A stretch of 64,000 nucleotides of DNA, taken from positions 118,263-182,262 of the forward strand of contig DAISWL010000001.1 of assembly GCA_036826375.1 (NCBI GenBank). The letters run 5' to 3'. Under the pieces are notes generated by a model. It was not told the origin of the DNA. It was given only the letters and a program-made list of their open reading frames with translations, and did no database searches. The DNA comes from DAISWL01 sp036826375 (GTDB taxonomy: Bacteria; Patescibacteriota; Saccharimonadia; Saccharimonadales; HK-STAS-PATE-42). The translations under genes were made by a program, and so were the position numbers. This document shows positions 43,636 to 52,204 of this stretch, piece after piece (the first letter of the stretch is position 1; each line of letters opens with the position of its first letter).

Positions 43636-44685
43636 TTATTCCTCCTTTTCTTTTTTAATTGGATAATCTTTACAGGATGGTATCACCCCATTCCAAGCAC
43701 CATCAAAACTAACAGTTTCTGCCTGCTTACATGCATCATATATACTGGCCTGAACCGCTTCTGCGGCCGCATTACCTATAATATCTACTTCGAAGTGTAT
43801 TGTATTTTGAGTCTCAGAGAACCATGCGCCTTTTTTATTTAAGGGTTTTTTAATTTCATTAGTGCTGAATACAAATACGCTGTCTCCATCTGAGCTCGTG
43901 TGTACTGGATGGATAGCTCTTATTTGACCATGAGTTGCAATGTGTGCGACACGTTCATAATGTTCTTTTGAATCTAGGTCGACATTAATACCTACAACAG
44001 ATATAGTGGTGTTGGCTTGATCTTGCGTAACAAAATTTTGTAAACCTGCATACTCTTTGAAAACCGTAAACTCGTCACGATTACCCGCAATTATCTCACC
44101 CTTTGGGTCGACAACATTTCCAATTGCATTAACAACGGATAGGGCTGTCACGATAATACCGTTACCTAAGTCAATCCTAGCACTTCCTACTCCAGCCTTC
44201 ATTGCCCCGCTCTTAGTCCCACCTTCAACATATTGGAACTTACCCACCGAGGTTCCCGTTCCAGCCCCAACATTACCGCAGACTACCGGGTCGCTACTTA
44301 AGTTATCATACGCAATTCTAGCGTATCCAGATTCAAAAGGCGCTATTCTCATACCCTGGTCAAATACTATTGCGCCAGATACAGAAGGGTTGTATACGTC
44401 CCCTATGCGTGATCCCTTCTTGTCTTTACGAAGTAAATCTATAAACTCTGCTCCAGTAATAAGACCTGTAGTGCTACCACCAGATATGAATATACCCCAT
44501 TCCTTATAGTCAGTTTTTCCAGATAGTAATCCCTGGGTATTAAAAGAACCTATCGCTCCACCGTCACCCTTGTACGCGACGGTTAGCGGTTCATCAAAAG
44601 ATATAAGGGTACAACCTGTCATTTTATCTGTAATACTTGCATGACCAACCTTAACTCCCTTAAGTGCTGTTATAGTGTTATTCAT
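43636..44685 (-). CDS. P1/S58 family peptidase (DmpA-like aminopeptidase)
   Basis: A 349-residue protein of the DmpA/BapA family of self-cleaving aminopeptidases. The start TALKGVKVGHASITDKMTGCTL is typical. GGAIGSFNTQGLLSG, FISGGSTTGLITG, VCGNVGAGTGTSVGKFQ and GSARIDLGNGIIVTALSVVNA are family blocks. Known members release N-terminal residues or beta-peptides after autoproteolysis. It is translationally linked (2-base gap) to ileS, an unusual partner that could release amino acids under Ile starvation. Confidence 0.8.
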   Translation of the reverse strand: MNNTITALKGVKVGHASITDKMTGCTLISFDEPLTVAYKGDGGAIGSFNTQGLLSGKTDYKEWGIFISGGSTTGLITGAEFIDLLRKDKKGSRIGDVYNPSVSGAIVFDQGMRIAPFESGYARIAYDNLSSDPVVCGNVGAGTGTSVGKFQYVEGGTKSGAMKAGVGSARIDLGNGIIVTALSVVNAIGNVVDPKGEIIAGNRDEFTVFKEYAGLQNFVTQDQANTTISVVGINVDLDSKEHYERVAHIATHGQIRAIHPVHTSSDGDSVFVFSTNEIKKPLNKKGAWFSETQNTIHFEVDIIGNAAAEAVQASIYDACKQAETVSFDGAWNGVIPSCKDYPIKKEKEE

Positions 44686-44686
44686 A

Positions 44687-45043
44687 TTATTTCTCCTCCT
44701 TTAACTTAATTGTTATAGCCACCATCTCTCCTCTATTACTACATTCTAGAGCCGCCCTAGATTCTTCTTCATTGCATCCAATTAGAACTTTAATTTCGGA
44801 ATCTTTTTTTACAGGATCAAAAATTACTAAAACTCCACTAACCTCTTTTCTATTTTCAGATCCGCACCACACATCAATTCCTCCGCCATCTTGAGATTCT
44901 GTCCCTTCGATATAACCATAATCAAGAGGGTAAATATATTCTGGATATCGTGGATGAGCTGAGCCTTTGGGCCTATCAATAATAACCCTACTGCTTAATA
45001 ACGATTTTTCTAATTCTGATTTAAACTTAAGCTTATCTTCCAT
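44687..45043 (-). CDS. Short inorganic-pyrophosphatase-like protein
   Basis: A 118-residue protein. IIDRPKGSAHPRYPEYIYPLDYGYIEG resembles the substrate strand of family I pyrophosphatases, and GGGIDVWCGSE replaces the DGDPLDV motif with a poorly conserved acidic set. Standard enzymes have 170-180 residues; short versions exist in Firmicutes. The active site looks incomplete, so pyrophosphatase activity is doubtful. The frame is open to 45130 but the ATG at 45043 has a purine-rich site and starts after the MazF-like gene. Confidence 0.6.
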   Translation of the reverse strand: MEDKLKFKSELEKSLLSSRVIIDRPKGSAHPRYPEYIYPLDYGYIEGTESQDGGGIDVWCGSENRKEVSGVLVIFDPVKKDSEIKVLIGCNEEESRAALECSNRGEMVAITIKLKEEK

Positions 45044-45053
45044 TATGAATCTC

Positions 45054-45560
45054 TTACTTTCTTTTATAGTTATCTTCAATTTCTGTTTGCCCAGCTTGCT
45101 TTTTGTTGCTAGGCTTGCTACTATTAGCATACAAACTGCCGTTAGGCATCCGAGGCTTCATCTTTGCAGGTGAAGCCGTTTTTAGTATTAAGTTTAAGTT
45201 AGTGTTAATTTCAGTCAACTTTCCGGGGCTGATTCTGTGTAGCTTCCTAAGTAAACGACGAGATGAAAGTATTCTCATTTGTGAAAGAATTAGAGTTCTA
45301 GAATCCCCAAACAGCTTTACCGTATGGTAGTATTCGCCCGATTTAAGCTTGGAGGTGAGGGGTATAGCCCAAAATAATTCCTTATTGAACTTGCGTATTA
45401 TTAAAATGGGGCGCTCAAAATCTTGATTCTTACCGTCTTCTTCGTGGCCAACATTAATTCCTATAGAACACCACCAAATATCGCCAGCTCTGAAATCGGG
45501 AGCTGTTCGGACATCCAGTTCTTTCTTAATTTCATTCCAACTGTTAAAATCTTTTTTCAT
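45054..45560 (-). CDS. MazF/PemK-like toxin-fold protein
   Basis: A 168-residue protein. FRAGDIWWCSIGINVGHEEDG and FERPILIIRKFNKELFWAIPLTSK are the conserved core of MazF/PemK endoribonucleases, and RTLILSQMRILSSRRLLRKL the next strand. The C-terminus (about 125-168) is an extra basic tail. No antitoxin gene is adjacent: upstream lies the T-box-like leader and downstream the PPase-like gene. It could be a domesticated RNase under the control of isoleucine supply. Confidence 0.8.
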   Translation of the reverse strand: MKKDFNSWNEIKKELDVRTAPDFRAGDIWWCSIGINVGHEEDGKNQDFERPILIIRKFNKELFWAIPLTSKLKSGEYYHTVKLFGDSRTLILSQMRILSSRRLLRKLHRISPGKLTEINTNLNLILKTASPAKMKPRMPNGSLYANSSKPSNKKQAGQTEIEDNYKRK

Positions 45561-45562
45561 AC

Positions 45563-45846
45563 AAAAAACCTCTTACTTTCTTTTTGTCAGAACCCTACGG
45601 AGCTTTACGCGAAGTTGGGTGGTACCATCTGACTTTTAGAAAATAAGAGGCTAATATGCTCAAATTTCTAACACTTAATGACTGCTGTTTCGGGCTTACC
45701 CGGCGAGTTCTAATTTCCTTAAGCTCCATCTCATTTATATTGAGATCCTGAATCAAGTTCAGAATGGCTTGAAGATTTCTTCTCACTAGCGTTCGTGGTT
45801 GATAGCCACTCATCCATTTAATAAATTTAATGGAATGCTTTCACCT
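45563..45846 (-). promoter_or_regulatory. Candidate T-box leader (tRNA-Ile sensing) of the MazF-like/PPase/peptidase/ileS operon
   Basis: Read on the minus strand, the leader holds a series of perfect hairpins: GTGG-CTATCAA-CCAC (45809-45795, with ATC in the loop at 45803-45801), GAAG-AAAT-CTTC, CTGAA-CTTGA-TTCAG, ATCTCA-ATATAAA-TGAGAT and CGGG-TAAG-CCCG. Then comes TGGTACCACC (45627-45618), matching the T-box UGGN-ACC core. It is enclosed by GTCAGA/TCTGAC and by CCTCTTA/TAAGAGG, and six T follow (45568-45563). UGGU would pair with the ACCA end of tRNA-Ile. The gene at the end of the operon is ileS. The long Stem I of classical T-boxes is missing, as in ultrashort types. Not checked by covariance. 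Confidence 0.6.
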
Positions 45847-45880
45847 GCCTTAAGCTTAGCATATTAGCTAAACTTAAGGC
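45847..45880. repeat. Inverted pair of AARCTTAA repeats
   Basis: GCCTTAAGCTTAGC (45847-45860) and GCTAAACTTAAGGC (45867-45880) make a 14-bp stem with one G-T position and an ATATTA loop, between the end of nrdJ and the T-box leader. It resembles paired uptake sequences used as terminators in Neisseria and Haemophilus, but lacks a T tract. Confidence 0.65.
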
Positions 45881-45916
45881 AATAAATGTGTATTGAAACT
45901 AGCGGGATTTCGAAAT

Positions 45917-48625
45917 CTAACTACACCCGCTTGTTGAACCGCAAGATGTGCAGATGTAACAGCTTCCAGCACGCTGAGTGATGTTACCGCAGTTGCTACA
46001 AAGTGGAGCCGCATCATGATTACCTGCGTAAGCTTTTCTTGCGGCCTTAACTTCCTCAACAACCTGAGATTTTTCTACCGGCTCGCTCAAAAATGAAGTT
46101 TGATTAGGCGAATTTTCAAGATCTTCAATGCTGATTAAGTTTAACTCGAGGCGGTCATCTATCGGTAGATATTGCTCTGCAAGCTTCTTAACTATGTAAT
46201 CTATAATCGAGTTAGCGGTAGGTACCGATGGATCATCAGTGGCTCCGAATGGCGCGAAATTAGAGTTCATTAAAGATTTAACATAGGTTCGTAGAGGTAC
46301 TCCATAACGTAAACCGTGACTAACACTTATAGCGAAAGAATCCATTAAGCCTGAGAGTGTTGAACCCTGCTTGGATACATTAATAAATATCTCGCCCGGA
46401 CGACCATCGTCATATTCACCTACAGTTAAGAAGCCTTTTACTCCTCCAACTTTAAATTCGTAAGTTTTGCTAGGTCTAACCTTTGGTAAATCATGTTTGG
46501 TTGCAACCTGCCCAGAGTTTTTGGTTTCATTAGTTTTTTCTTCAGATTCACCATCTTTTTTGGTGGTCGAAAGCGGTTGAGCAAACTTACAATTATCTCT
46601 ATAAACTGCTACAGCCTTGAGCCCCAATTTCCAAGCTTGCATGTGGATATTTTCGATATCCTCAGCTGTGGCATCCTCTGGTAAGTTAACTGTCTTTGAT
46701 ATAGCACCAGAGAGGAATGGCTGAACAGCGGACATCATTTTAATGTGGCCCATATAATCTATAATGTTATCGCCCATTGAACAAGCGAAAACTGGAGTAT
46801 GCTCATTTTTTAAGTGTGGTGCGCCTATAATTGTTTTTTCCTCATCAATATATTTGATAATCTCATCAATTTGCTGGTGCGAGTAACCCAAAGTTCTAAG
46901 CGCTCTTGATATAGTTTGATTAACTATACTCATAGTACCGCCACCTACTAATTTTTTAGTTTTCACTAAGCTTAAATCTGGTTCAATTCCAGTTGTATCA
47001 CAATCCATCATGAAAGCTATAGTGCCAGTAGGAGCTAGAACTGTAGCCTGCGCATTTCTTACGCCGCTAAGCTTGGCCTGCTCAACTGTGCTATCCCATG
47101 CTGAAGTTCCGGCTTTGTGGATATCCGCTAGAACACCTTGTGATGGAATAGTTTTAGCAACAGCCTGATGTTGCTTTAGAATCTTGAGAACGTTATCGGC
47201 ATCTTTGGTATATTCTAAAAATGGACCAACTCTACTTGCTATATGAGAACTGATTTCATACGCATATCCCGTCATAATAGATGTCAAAGAGGCAGCGATA
47301 TTACGACCCTCATCGCTATCGTAAGGTAACCCCATTGCCATTAAAAGAGCGCCCAGATTAGCATAGCCTAAGCCTAATTGGCGGAAGGCTTTAGCGTTTT
47401 TGGTAATTCCAACTGTTGGGTATTCGCTATAACCAACTAGAATTTCTTGGCCGATAAACATGATCTTAACCACGTGCTTATAGGCATCAATATCAAAACT
47501 GCCGTCTTCGTTCAAAAACTTAAGCAAATTTATTGAGGCCAAATTACAAGCTGAATTATCTATGTGCATGTATTCACTGCATGGGTTAGAGGCATTGATT
47601 CTATCTTCATTTGGAGTAGTGTGCCAGTTGTTGATTGTAGTATCGAACTGTAGACCCGGATCGGCGCACTCCCACGCGCTTTCAGCAATTTGCCTCCATA
47701 GATTTTTAGCCTTGATGGTTTTAATAGCTCTGCCATCTTTAACAGCCTTAAGTTGCCAATCTTGATCATTTTCAACGGCGTTCATAAAATCGTCGGTAAC
47801 TCTGACTGAATTATTGGCATTCTGATATTGAACCGAGAAGGCATCCTTGCCATTTAAATCCATATCAAAACCAGCAGCGGCTAGAGCTCTAGATTTACGC
47901 TCTTCAATCGCCTTGCACCAGATGAACTCCTCGATATCAGGATGATCGATATCTAGAATTACCATTTTTGCCGCTCGGCGAGTTTTACCGCCAGATTTAA
48001 TTGTTCCGGCAACAGAATCTGCTCCACGCATGAAACTAACTGGGCCAGAGGAATATCCGCCGCTACCACCCAGCCTTTCTTGTGATGAGCGTAATCTTCC
48101 TAAATTAGTTCCGGCTCCGGAACCGCCTTTAAATATCATGCCCTCATCCTTATACCACTCTAGTATTGATTCCATGGTATCTTCTACTTTCAAGATGAAA
48201 CAGGCACTAGCTTGTTGAGATCTCTCTGGCACACCGATATTAAACCAAACTGGAGAGTTAAATGCTGCCCTCTGAGAAGTTAAAGTAAACTTAAGTTCAT
48301 CACGATATATTTCAGCTTCATGATCATCGATAAAATAACCATTTTTTTTGCCATGGTCAGTAATTGTATCAGCAACCCTGTTGACCAATTGCTTTAGTGA
48401 ATGCTCTCTGGTTGGAGTACCGGGAGTACCGCTAAAGTACTTTTGGCTAACGATATTAACTGCATTCACCGACCAATTCTGGGGGAATTCAGCTCCTTTT
48501 TGTTCGAAAACTGTTTCACCAGTGAAAGGATTACTAATTAAAGCATCTCTTTTCTGCCAATCGAACATATCGTAAACGGCTACACCATCTTGAGTGAAGT
48601 GCCTTAATATAGAAAATTTACTCAT
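45917..48625 (-). CDS. nrdJ: Adenosylcobalamin-dependent (class II) ribonucleotide reductase
   Basis: A 902-residue enzyme that makes deoxyribonucleotides using B12. It has NPCSEYMHIDNSACNLASINL with the active-site cysteine region, the LAPTGTIAFMMDCDTTGIEP loop, and a C-terminal zinc-type tail CSNCGNITQRAGSCYICTSCG with redox cysteines. It lies in one direction with nrdR (229-base gap). Neither B12 synthesis nor transport genes appear in the window, so the cofactor is presumably acquired. A 5' untranslated part of 229 bases was searched for a cobalamin riboswitch without success. Confidence 0.95.
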   Translation of the reverse strand: MSKFSILRHFTQDGVAVYDMFDWQKRDALISNPFTGETVFEQKGAEFPQNWSVNAVNIVSQKYFSGTPGTPTREHSLKQLVNRVADTITDHGKKNGYFIDDHEAEIYRDELKFTLTSQRAAFNSPVWFNIGVPERSQQASACFILKVEDTMESILEWYKDEGMIFKGGSGAGTNLGRLRSSQERLGGSGGYSSGPVSFMRGADSVAGTIKSGGKTRRAAKMVILDIDHPDIEEFIWCKAIEERKSRALAAAGFDMDLNGKDAFSVQYQNANNSVRVTDDFMNAVENDQDWQLKAVKDGRAIKTIKAKNLWRQIAESAWECADPGLQFDTTINNWHTTPNEDRINASNPCSEYMHIDNSACNLASINLLKFLNEDGSFDIDAYKHVVKIMFIGQEILVGYSEYPTVGITKNAKAFRQLGLGYANLGALLMAMGLPYDSDEGRNIAASLTSIMTGYAYEISSHIASRVGPFLEYTKDADNVLKILKQHQAVAKTIPSQGVLADIHKAGTSAWDSTVEQAKLSGVRNAQATVLAPTGTIAFMMDCDTTGIEPDLSLVKTKKLVGGGTMSIVNQTISRALRTLGYSHQQIDEIIKYIDEEKTIIGAPHLKNEHTPVFACSMGDNIIDYMGHIKMMSAVQPFLSGAISKTVNLPEDATAEDIENIHMQAWKLGLKAVAVYRDNCKFAQPLSTTKKDGESEEKTNETKNSGQVATKHDLPKVRPSKTYEFKVGGVKGFLTVGEYDDGRPGEIFINVSKQGSTLSGLMDSFAISVSHGLRYGVPLRTYVKSLMNSNFAPFGATDDPSVPTANSIIDYIVKKLAEQYLPIDDRLELNLISIEDLENSPNQTSFLSEPVEKSQVVEEVKAARKAYAGNHDAAPLCSNCGNITQRAGSCYICTSCGSTSGCS

Positions 48626-48854
48626 TTTACCCTCCTAAGATCCATTAAGTTTAAATTGATTTTTTATTTGTTTAAAATGTAGGAACTTTCACTTCCACCT
48701 GAATTCCCTCATAAAAACTAATTAGTACTTGTTGTGATACTAAAAAGCTGAATTAGCCCTTATGACGAGACTCTCTAAACTTAACGAAAGTTCAGAACTT
48801 TAAAAGGCCCATCTTTGAAGAATGACCGTCCAATCTACCCCGTTTAACCCTTTT
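48626..48854 (-). other. Intergenic leader between nrdR and nrdJ
   Basis: Two small hairpins are seen on the minus strand (AAAGT-TCTGA-ACTTT and GGAA-GTGAAAG-TTCC) and a strong AGGAGG before nrdJ. No cobalamin riboswitch core and no NrdR box were recognised. Two AARCTTAA copies lie in it. Confidence 0.4.
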
Positions 48855-49307
48855 TTATTTTTTTGTTCTAACCCTTTTTAGGGCTTTGTCGAAATCTTCC
48901 AAACAAGTAAAGTTATTATAAACACTAGCAAAACGAATATAAGCCACTTCATTAACATCTAGTAGTTTATCTAGAATGATGTCGCCAATCCCCTTGGATT
49001 TTATTTCATGCTCGTTTAGGGAATAGATCGCATCCTCAATTCTACCAACCAAATCTTCAACTTCTAAATTTGACTCGAAGAACTTACCAACCGATTTATC
49101 TAAAGCATGTAAAAGTTTTTCTCTACTGAAAAGCTCCCTGGATCCATCCTTTTTTACCACTGCGATGTTCGGCCTTTCCAGCCTCTCATAGGTGGTAAAT
49201 CTACCCTTGCAGTCTGGGCATTCTCTTCGACGTCTTATTGATGGACCAGCGGCATCTCGCGACTCTAAAACTCTGGTGTCGTTATTTTTGCATTTAGGAC
49301 ATTGCAT
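48855..49307 (-). CDS. nrdR: Transcriptional repressor NrdR
   Basis: A 150-residue repressor of ribonucleotide reductase genes. The zinc ribbon MQCPKCKNNDTRVLESRDA with RRRRECPDCKGRFTTYER is followed by the ATP-cone domain (VVKKDGSRELFSREKLLHAL). It precedes nrdJ on the same strand and has two tandem NrdR boxes upstream, so it probably represses itself and nrdJ. Confidence 0.96.
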   Translation of the reverse strand: MQCPKCKNNDTRVLESRDAAGPSIRRRRECPDCKGRFTTYERLERPNIAVVKKDGSRELFSREKLLHALDKSVGKFFESNLEVEDLVGRIEDAIYSLNEHEIKSKGIGDIILDKLLDVNEVAYIRFASVYNNFTCLEDFDKALKRVRTKK

Positions 49308-49347
49308 TAAACTATTAAACTCCTTTGAAAGATTTTAACGATCACAA

Positions 49348-49396
49348 AACCTATATATAGTGTTTGCTGTATCTATTCTAACGCTATATATAAGCA
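49348..49396 (-). promoter_or_regulatory. Tandem NrdR boxes upstream of nrdR-nrdJ
   Basis: AACCTATATATAGTGT at 49348-49363 agrees with 14 of 16 positions of the NrdR box consensus (ACACWATATATWGTGT). ACGCTATATATAAGCA at 49381-49396 is a weaker match. They are 33 bases apart, about three helical turns, the spacing typical for NrdR. Confidence 0.75.
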
Positions 49397-49410
49397 TTTT
49401 CAATACAAAT

Positions 49411-50643
49411 TTAGTCGTCTTTTTTACCACGTAATCTTCGCCAGAAAGCCGGTGTATCATGTTCATCTTGATCATCAAACATAGATTTAACCTGGGAATC
49501 ATCATCATCTAGGCTTGCCTCTACGCTGTGCTTATGTTTTCCTGAGTGATCATCATCTATTGAAGTTTCTTCGGTTCTTACATCTTCAATGACGTGAATA
49601 GGATTATCGCTTGACGAAACTTGATCATCATCCATGGTCACAATCTCTGTTTTGGAGCCGGAACGAGATCCGAAATAATTAGGGTCAAAACCCGTTGCTA
49701 TAACGGTGATAGCCATTTTATCGCCTAAGCTTTCATCTATAGTGGCGCCAAAAATAATATTAGCATCGGATGATACCGCAGTTGTAATAACTTCAGCGGC
49801 TTCGTTAATTTCATGCATAGATATGTTCATTCCACCAGCAACGTTGAACAAAACTCCTCTTGCGCCATCGATTGAGACCTCTAGTAAAGGCGATTCAATA
49901 GCCTGTTGGGCGGCAAGAACTGCCCTGTTCTCTCCAGAGGCAATACCTATGCCCATTAAAGCTGATCCAGCGTCTTGCATTATAGTTTTGATATCTGCGA
50001 AATCAAGGTTAATTAAACCGTGTTTGGTTATTAAGTCTGCAATACCTTGGACACCTTGTCTTAGAACATCATCAGCAACCTTGAAAGCTTCTAGCAATGG
50101 AGTCGAACGATCAATAGTTTGTAACAATCTATCGTTGGGGATAGTTATTAAAGTATCTACATTCTGGGCTAAATTATGGACACCCCAGTCAGCATTTTTC
50201 TTTCTCCTATCGCCTTCGAATGTGAATGGTCGAGTAGCTATACCCACAACCAATATGCCTCTTTCTTTGGCTAACTTGGCTACAATTGGACCAGCTCCAG
50301 TTCCAGTTCCGCCACCTGCTCCCATGGTAACAAATATCATATCAGCTCCATCTAGAGCTTGTTCTATTTCTTTGGAAGATTCCTCTGCCGCCTTTTGCCC
50401 GACACTAGGATCAGCACCGGCACCTAAACCTCTGGTAGCCTCTTTACCGATGTGGATCTTTTGATCCGCTTCAGAAAACTCTAAAGCTTGAGAATCGGTG
50501 TTTATCGAAACAAAGGTAACTCCGGTAAGTCCGGATTCTTTCATCCTGTTAATAGCTGAGTTACCAGCTCCACCAACCCCAATTACTTTAATTACAGCTG
50601 GCGCATTTGAATCTTTTTTATCTAATAAATTTACTTCTGGCAT
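49411..50643 (-). CDS. ftsZ: Cell division protein FtsZ
   Basis: A 410-residue tubulin-like GTPase that forms the division ring. [17 protein letters not shown], the signature [22 protein letters not shown], and [10 protein letters not shown] with the synergy Asp/Asn region are present. The tail after about 320 is acidic and low-complexity with a final RLRGKKDD. An in-frame GTG at 50655 lies inside the GGAGGG ribosome site, so the ATG at 50643 (MPEVNLL) is used. It follows ftsA. Confidence 0.97.
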   Translation of the reverse strand: MPEVNLLDKKDSNAPAVIKVIGVGGAGNSAINRMKESGLTGVTFVSINTDSQALEFSEADQKIHIGKEATRGLGAGADPSVGQKAAEESSKEIEQALDGADMIFVTMGAGGGTGTGAGPIVAKLAKERGILVVGIATRPFTFEGDRRKKNADWGVHNLAQNVDTLITIPNDRLLQTIDRSTPLLEAFKVADDVLRQGVQGIADLITKHGLINLDFADIKTIMQDAGSALMGIGIASGENRAVLAAQQAIESPLLEVSIDGARGVLFNVAGGMNISMHEINEAAEVITTAVSSDANIIFGATIDESLGDKMAITVIATGFDPNYFGSRSGSKTEIVTMDDDQVSSSDNPIHVIEDVRTEETSIDDDHSGKHKHSVEASLDDDDSQVKSMFDDQDEHDTPAFWRRLRGKKDD

Positions 50644-50765
50644 GTTACCCTCCACCGCTTATTATTTTAAGTTTAGCGTTTTTCTAAGATTTATAACTTA
50701 ATTATAACAACTAGTATCGCTAGTTGCAAAAGTAAAAATTATTGAACTGTAGAAATATGCTGAAA

Positions 50766-51989
50766 TTAGCCTTTTTTAAATAATTTCTTGATTGCTGAAG
50801 TAACTGAGCTGGCATATCCACCGCCAGAAAACTCCGATCCAGAACTAGAGTTAGCATCCATCAAAGCAAGACCTATGACAGTTGCCATACTTAAATCTTT
50901 AACTTCATCGCTGACCCCGATTAAGTTTGGTAGCTTGGCAATTCTGGCTGGTAATTTAAGTTGTTCGGAAAAGAAGTTAGCCAGACCTTTAAGTTTAGCC
51001 CCTCCACCTGAAAGAACTACTCCACCCGGTAACTTTTGGTCTTTACTTACGCTAATAAGCTCTTCGCGGATCATAGCTGCCAACTCCTCTAGCCTGGCTC
51101 TGACTACCAAATCTATATCCTTGTAACGGAAAGTGTGTTTTTGTTGGTTAATCACCACTTCCAGATTGGAGCGTTTTTTCTCTGAGCTCAAATCCATATC
51201 AGCATAATTAAGCTTAATTCTCTCTGCTAAATCCATATCCGTTCTTAATCCTATAGCCAGATCGTTAGTAATATGAGCAGAACCAATCGGGATCACAGCC
51301 ACATGTTGTAAATCTCCCTCTTCATAAATTGAAATGTTGGTAGTTGATGCTCCAAAATCTACATAGAGAACTCCGTGCTCTGACTGCTGACGGGTTAAAA
51401 CTGCTGTCGCTCCGGAAACTGCTGGTACTATTAGTTGATTCACATTAAGTTTAGCTACCTCTAAAGATTTCTCAAGATTCCTAAGCGCTTGAGTAGAAGA
51501 AGTTATAAGTAGAGCATCCAGCTCTAGCCTCATCCCCACCATCCCCCTCGGGTCTCTAATCCGATCTTGCCCATCTAATGAATATGTAACTGGGGATACC
51601 TGCAGTAAAGATTGATTATTAGATAAGCGTATATTAGATGCTGCATCCTGGGCTCTGAAGATATCGTGTTCGTCTATCTCGTGGTTTGAACCAACCGCGA
51701 TCACCCCTTTAGAGGCTTCTGATTTGATGTGTCCGCCATTAATAGATACGCTAGCCCCGCTGATTGACCGGCCAGCAATTTTTTCGGCGGCAGCTACAGC
51801 CTGATCTACAGATTGAGCAGTTTCATTAATATTAACCACGCTTCCTTTGCGGAATCCTGTATTTTCCGATTTGCCGAATCCTAGAACCTGGACGCCTAGC
51901 TTTTTGTCATCCGGCATCTGAGCTATTAAGCACCTGGTTTCTGTGGTCCCTATATCCAGACCAACTATTATTTCTGCTTCTTCATTCAT
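50766..51989 (-). CDS. ftsA: Cell division protein FtsA
   Basis: A 407-residue actin-like protein tethering FtsZ to the membrane. IIVGLDIGTTETRCLIA is the phosphate 1 motif, YVDFGASTTNISIYEEG phosphate 2, and GVVLSGGGAKLKGL the adenosine motif. It ends in an amphipathic-type tail (VTSAIKKLFKKG). It is directly upstream of ftsZ on the minus strand. Confidence 0.95.
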   Translation of the reverse strand: MNEEAEIIVGLDIGTTETRCLIAQMPDDKKLGVQVLGFGKSENTGFRKGSVVNINETAQSVDQAVAAAEKIAGRSISGASVSINGGHIKSEASKGVIAVGSNHEIDEHDIFRAQDAASNIRLSNNQSLLQVSPVTYSLDGQDRIRDPRGMVGMRLELDALLITSSTQALRNLEKSLEVAKLNVNQLIVPAVSGATAVLTRQQSEHGVLYVDFGASTTNISIYEEGDLQHVAVIPIGSAHITNDLAIGLRTDMDLAERIKLNYADMDLSSEKKRSNLEVVINQQKHTFRYKDIDLVVRARLEELAAMIREELISVSKDQKLPGGVVLSGGGAKLKGLANFFSEQLKLPARIAKLPNLIGVSDEVKDLSMATVIGLALMDANSSSGSEFSGGGYASSVTSAIKKLFKKG

Positions 51990-52204
51990 AATATAAAGAT
52001 ATTATAAGCTTTAAGCTTAAGCTTAGCAAGTGGGAGCTATCGGTTTCGTCATATTCCGTTAGTCAATGCAGCCGTAAAGGTATCGTTGAGTGGTTGAATT
52101 TTTATATAAAACTTGAACCTAGAGATGTTTTAAGCAAGATTGAGCTAGCTAAAAATTTAGATTTAAGATGATCTAAAATCTTCAATTTTTAAAATATCAA
52201 ATAA

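Noticed and set aside
45595..45813. A 72-codon open frame on the minus strand in front of the MazF-like gene, which could be read as its antitoxin
   Set aside because: It lacks a ribosome binding site, shows no antitoxin features, and overlaps the whole chain of perfect hairpins and the T-box-like terminator; regulatory RNA explains it better.
48626..48854. Cobalamin riboswitch before the B12-dependent nrdJ
   Set aside because: I looked for the conserved core and B12 box and did not find them; only small hairpins are present.
49706..50464. Long plus-strand frame of 252 codons opposite ftsZ
   Set aside because: It is an antisense shadow of ftsZ with a composition typical of reversed reading frames and no start signals.
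52010..52170. Plus-strand open stretch between ftsA and map (GIVEWLNFYIKLEPRDVLSK)
   Set aside because: It has no start codon, no ribosome site and no recognised family; at most a gene remnant, not supported enough to list.
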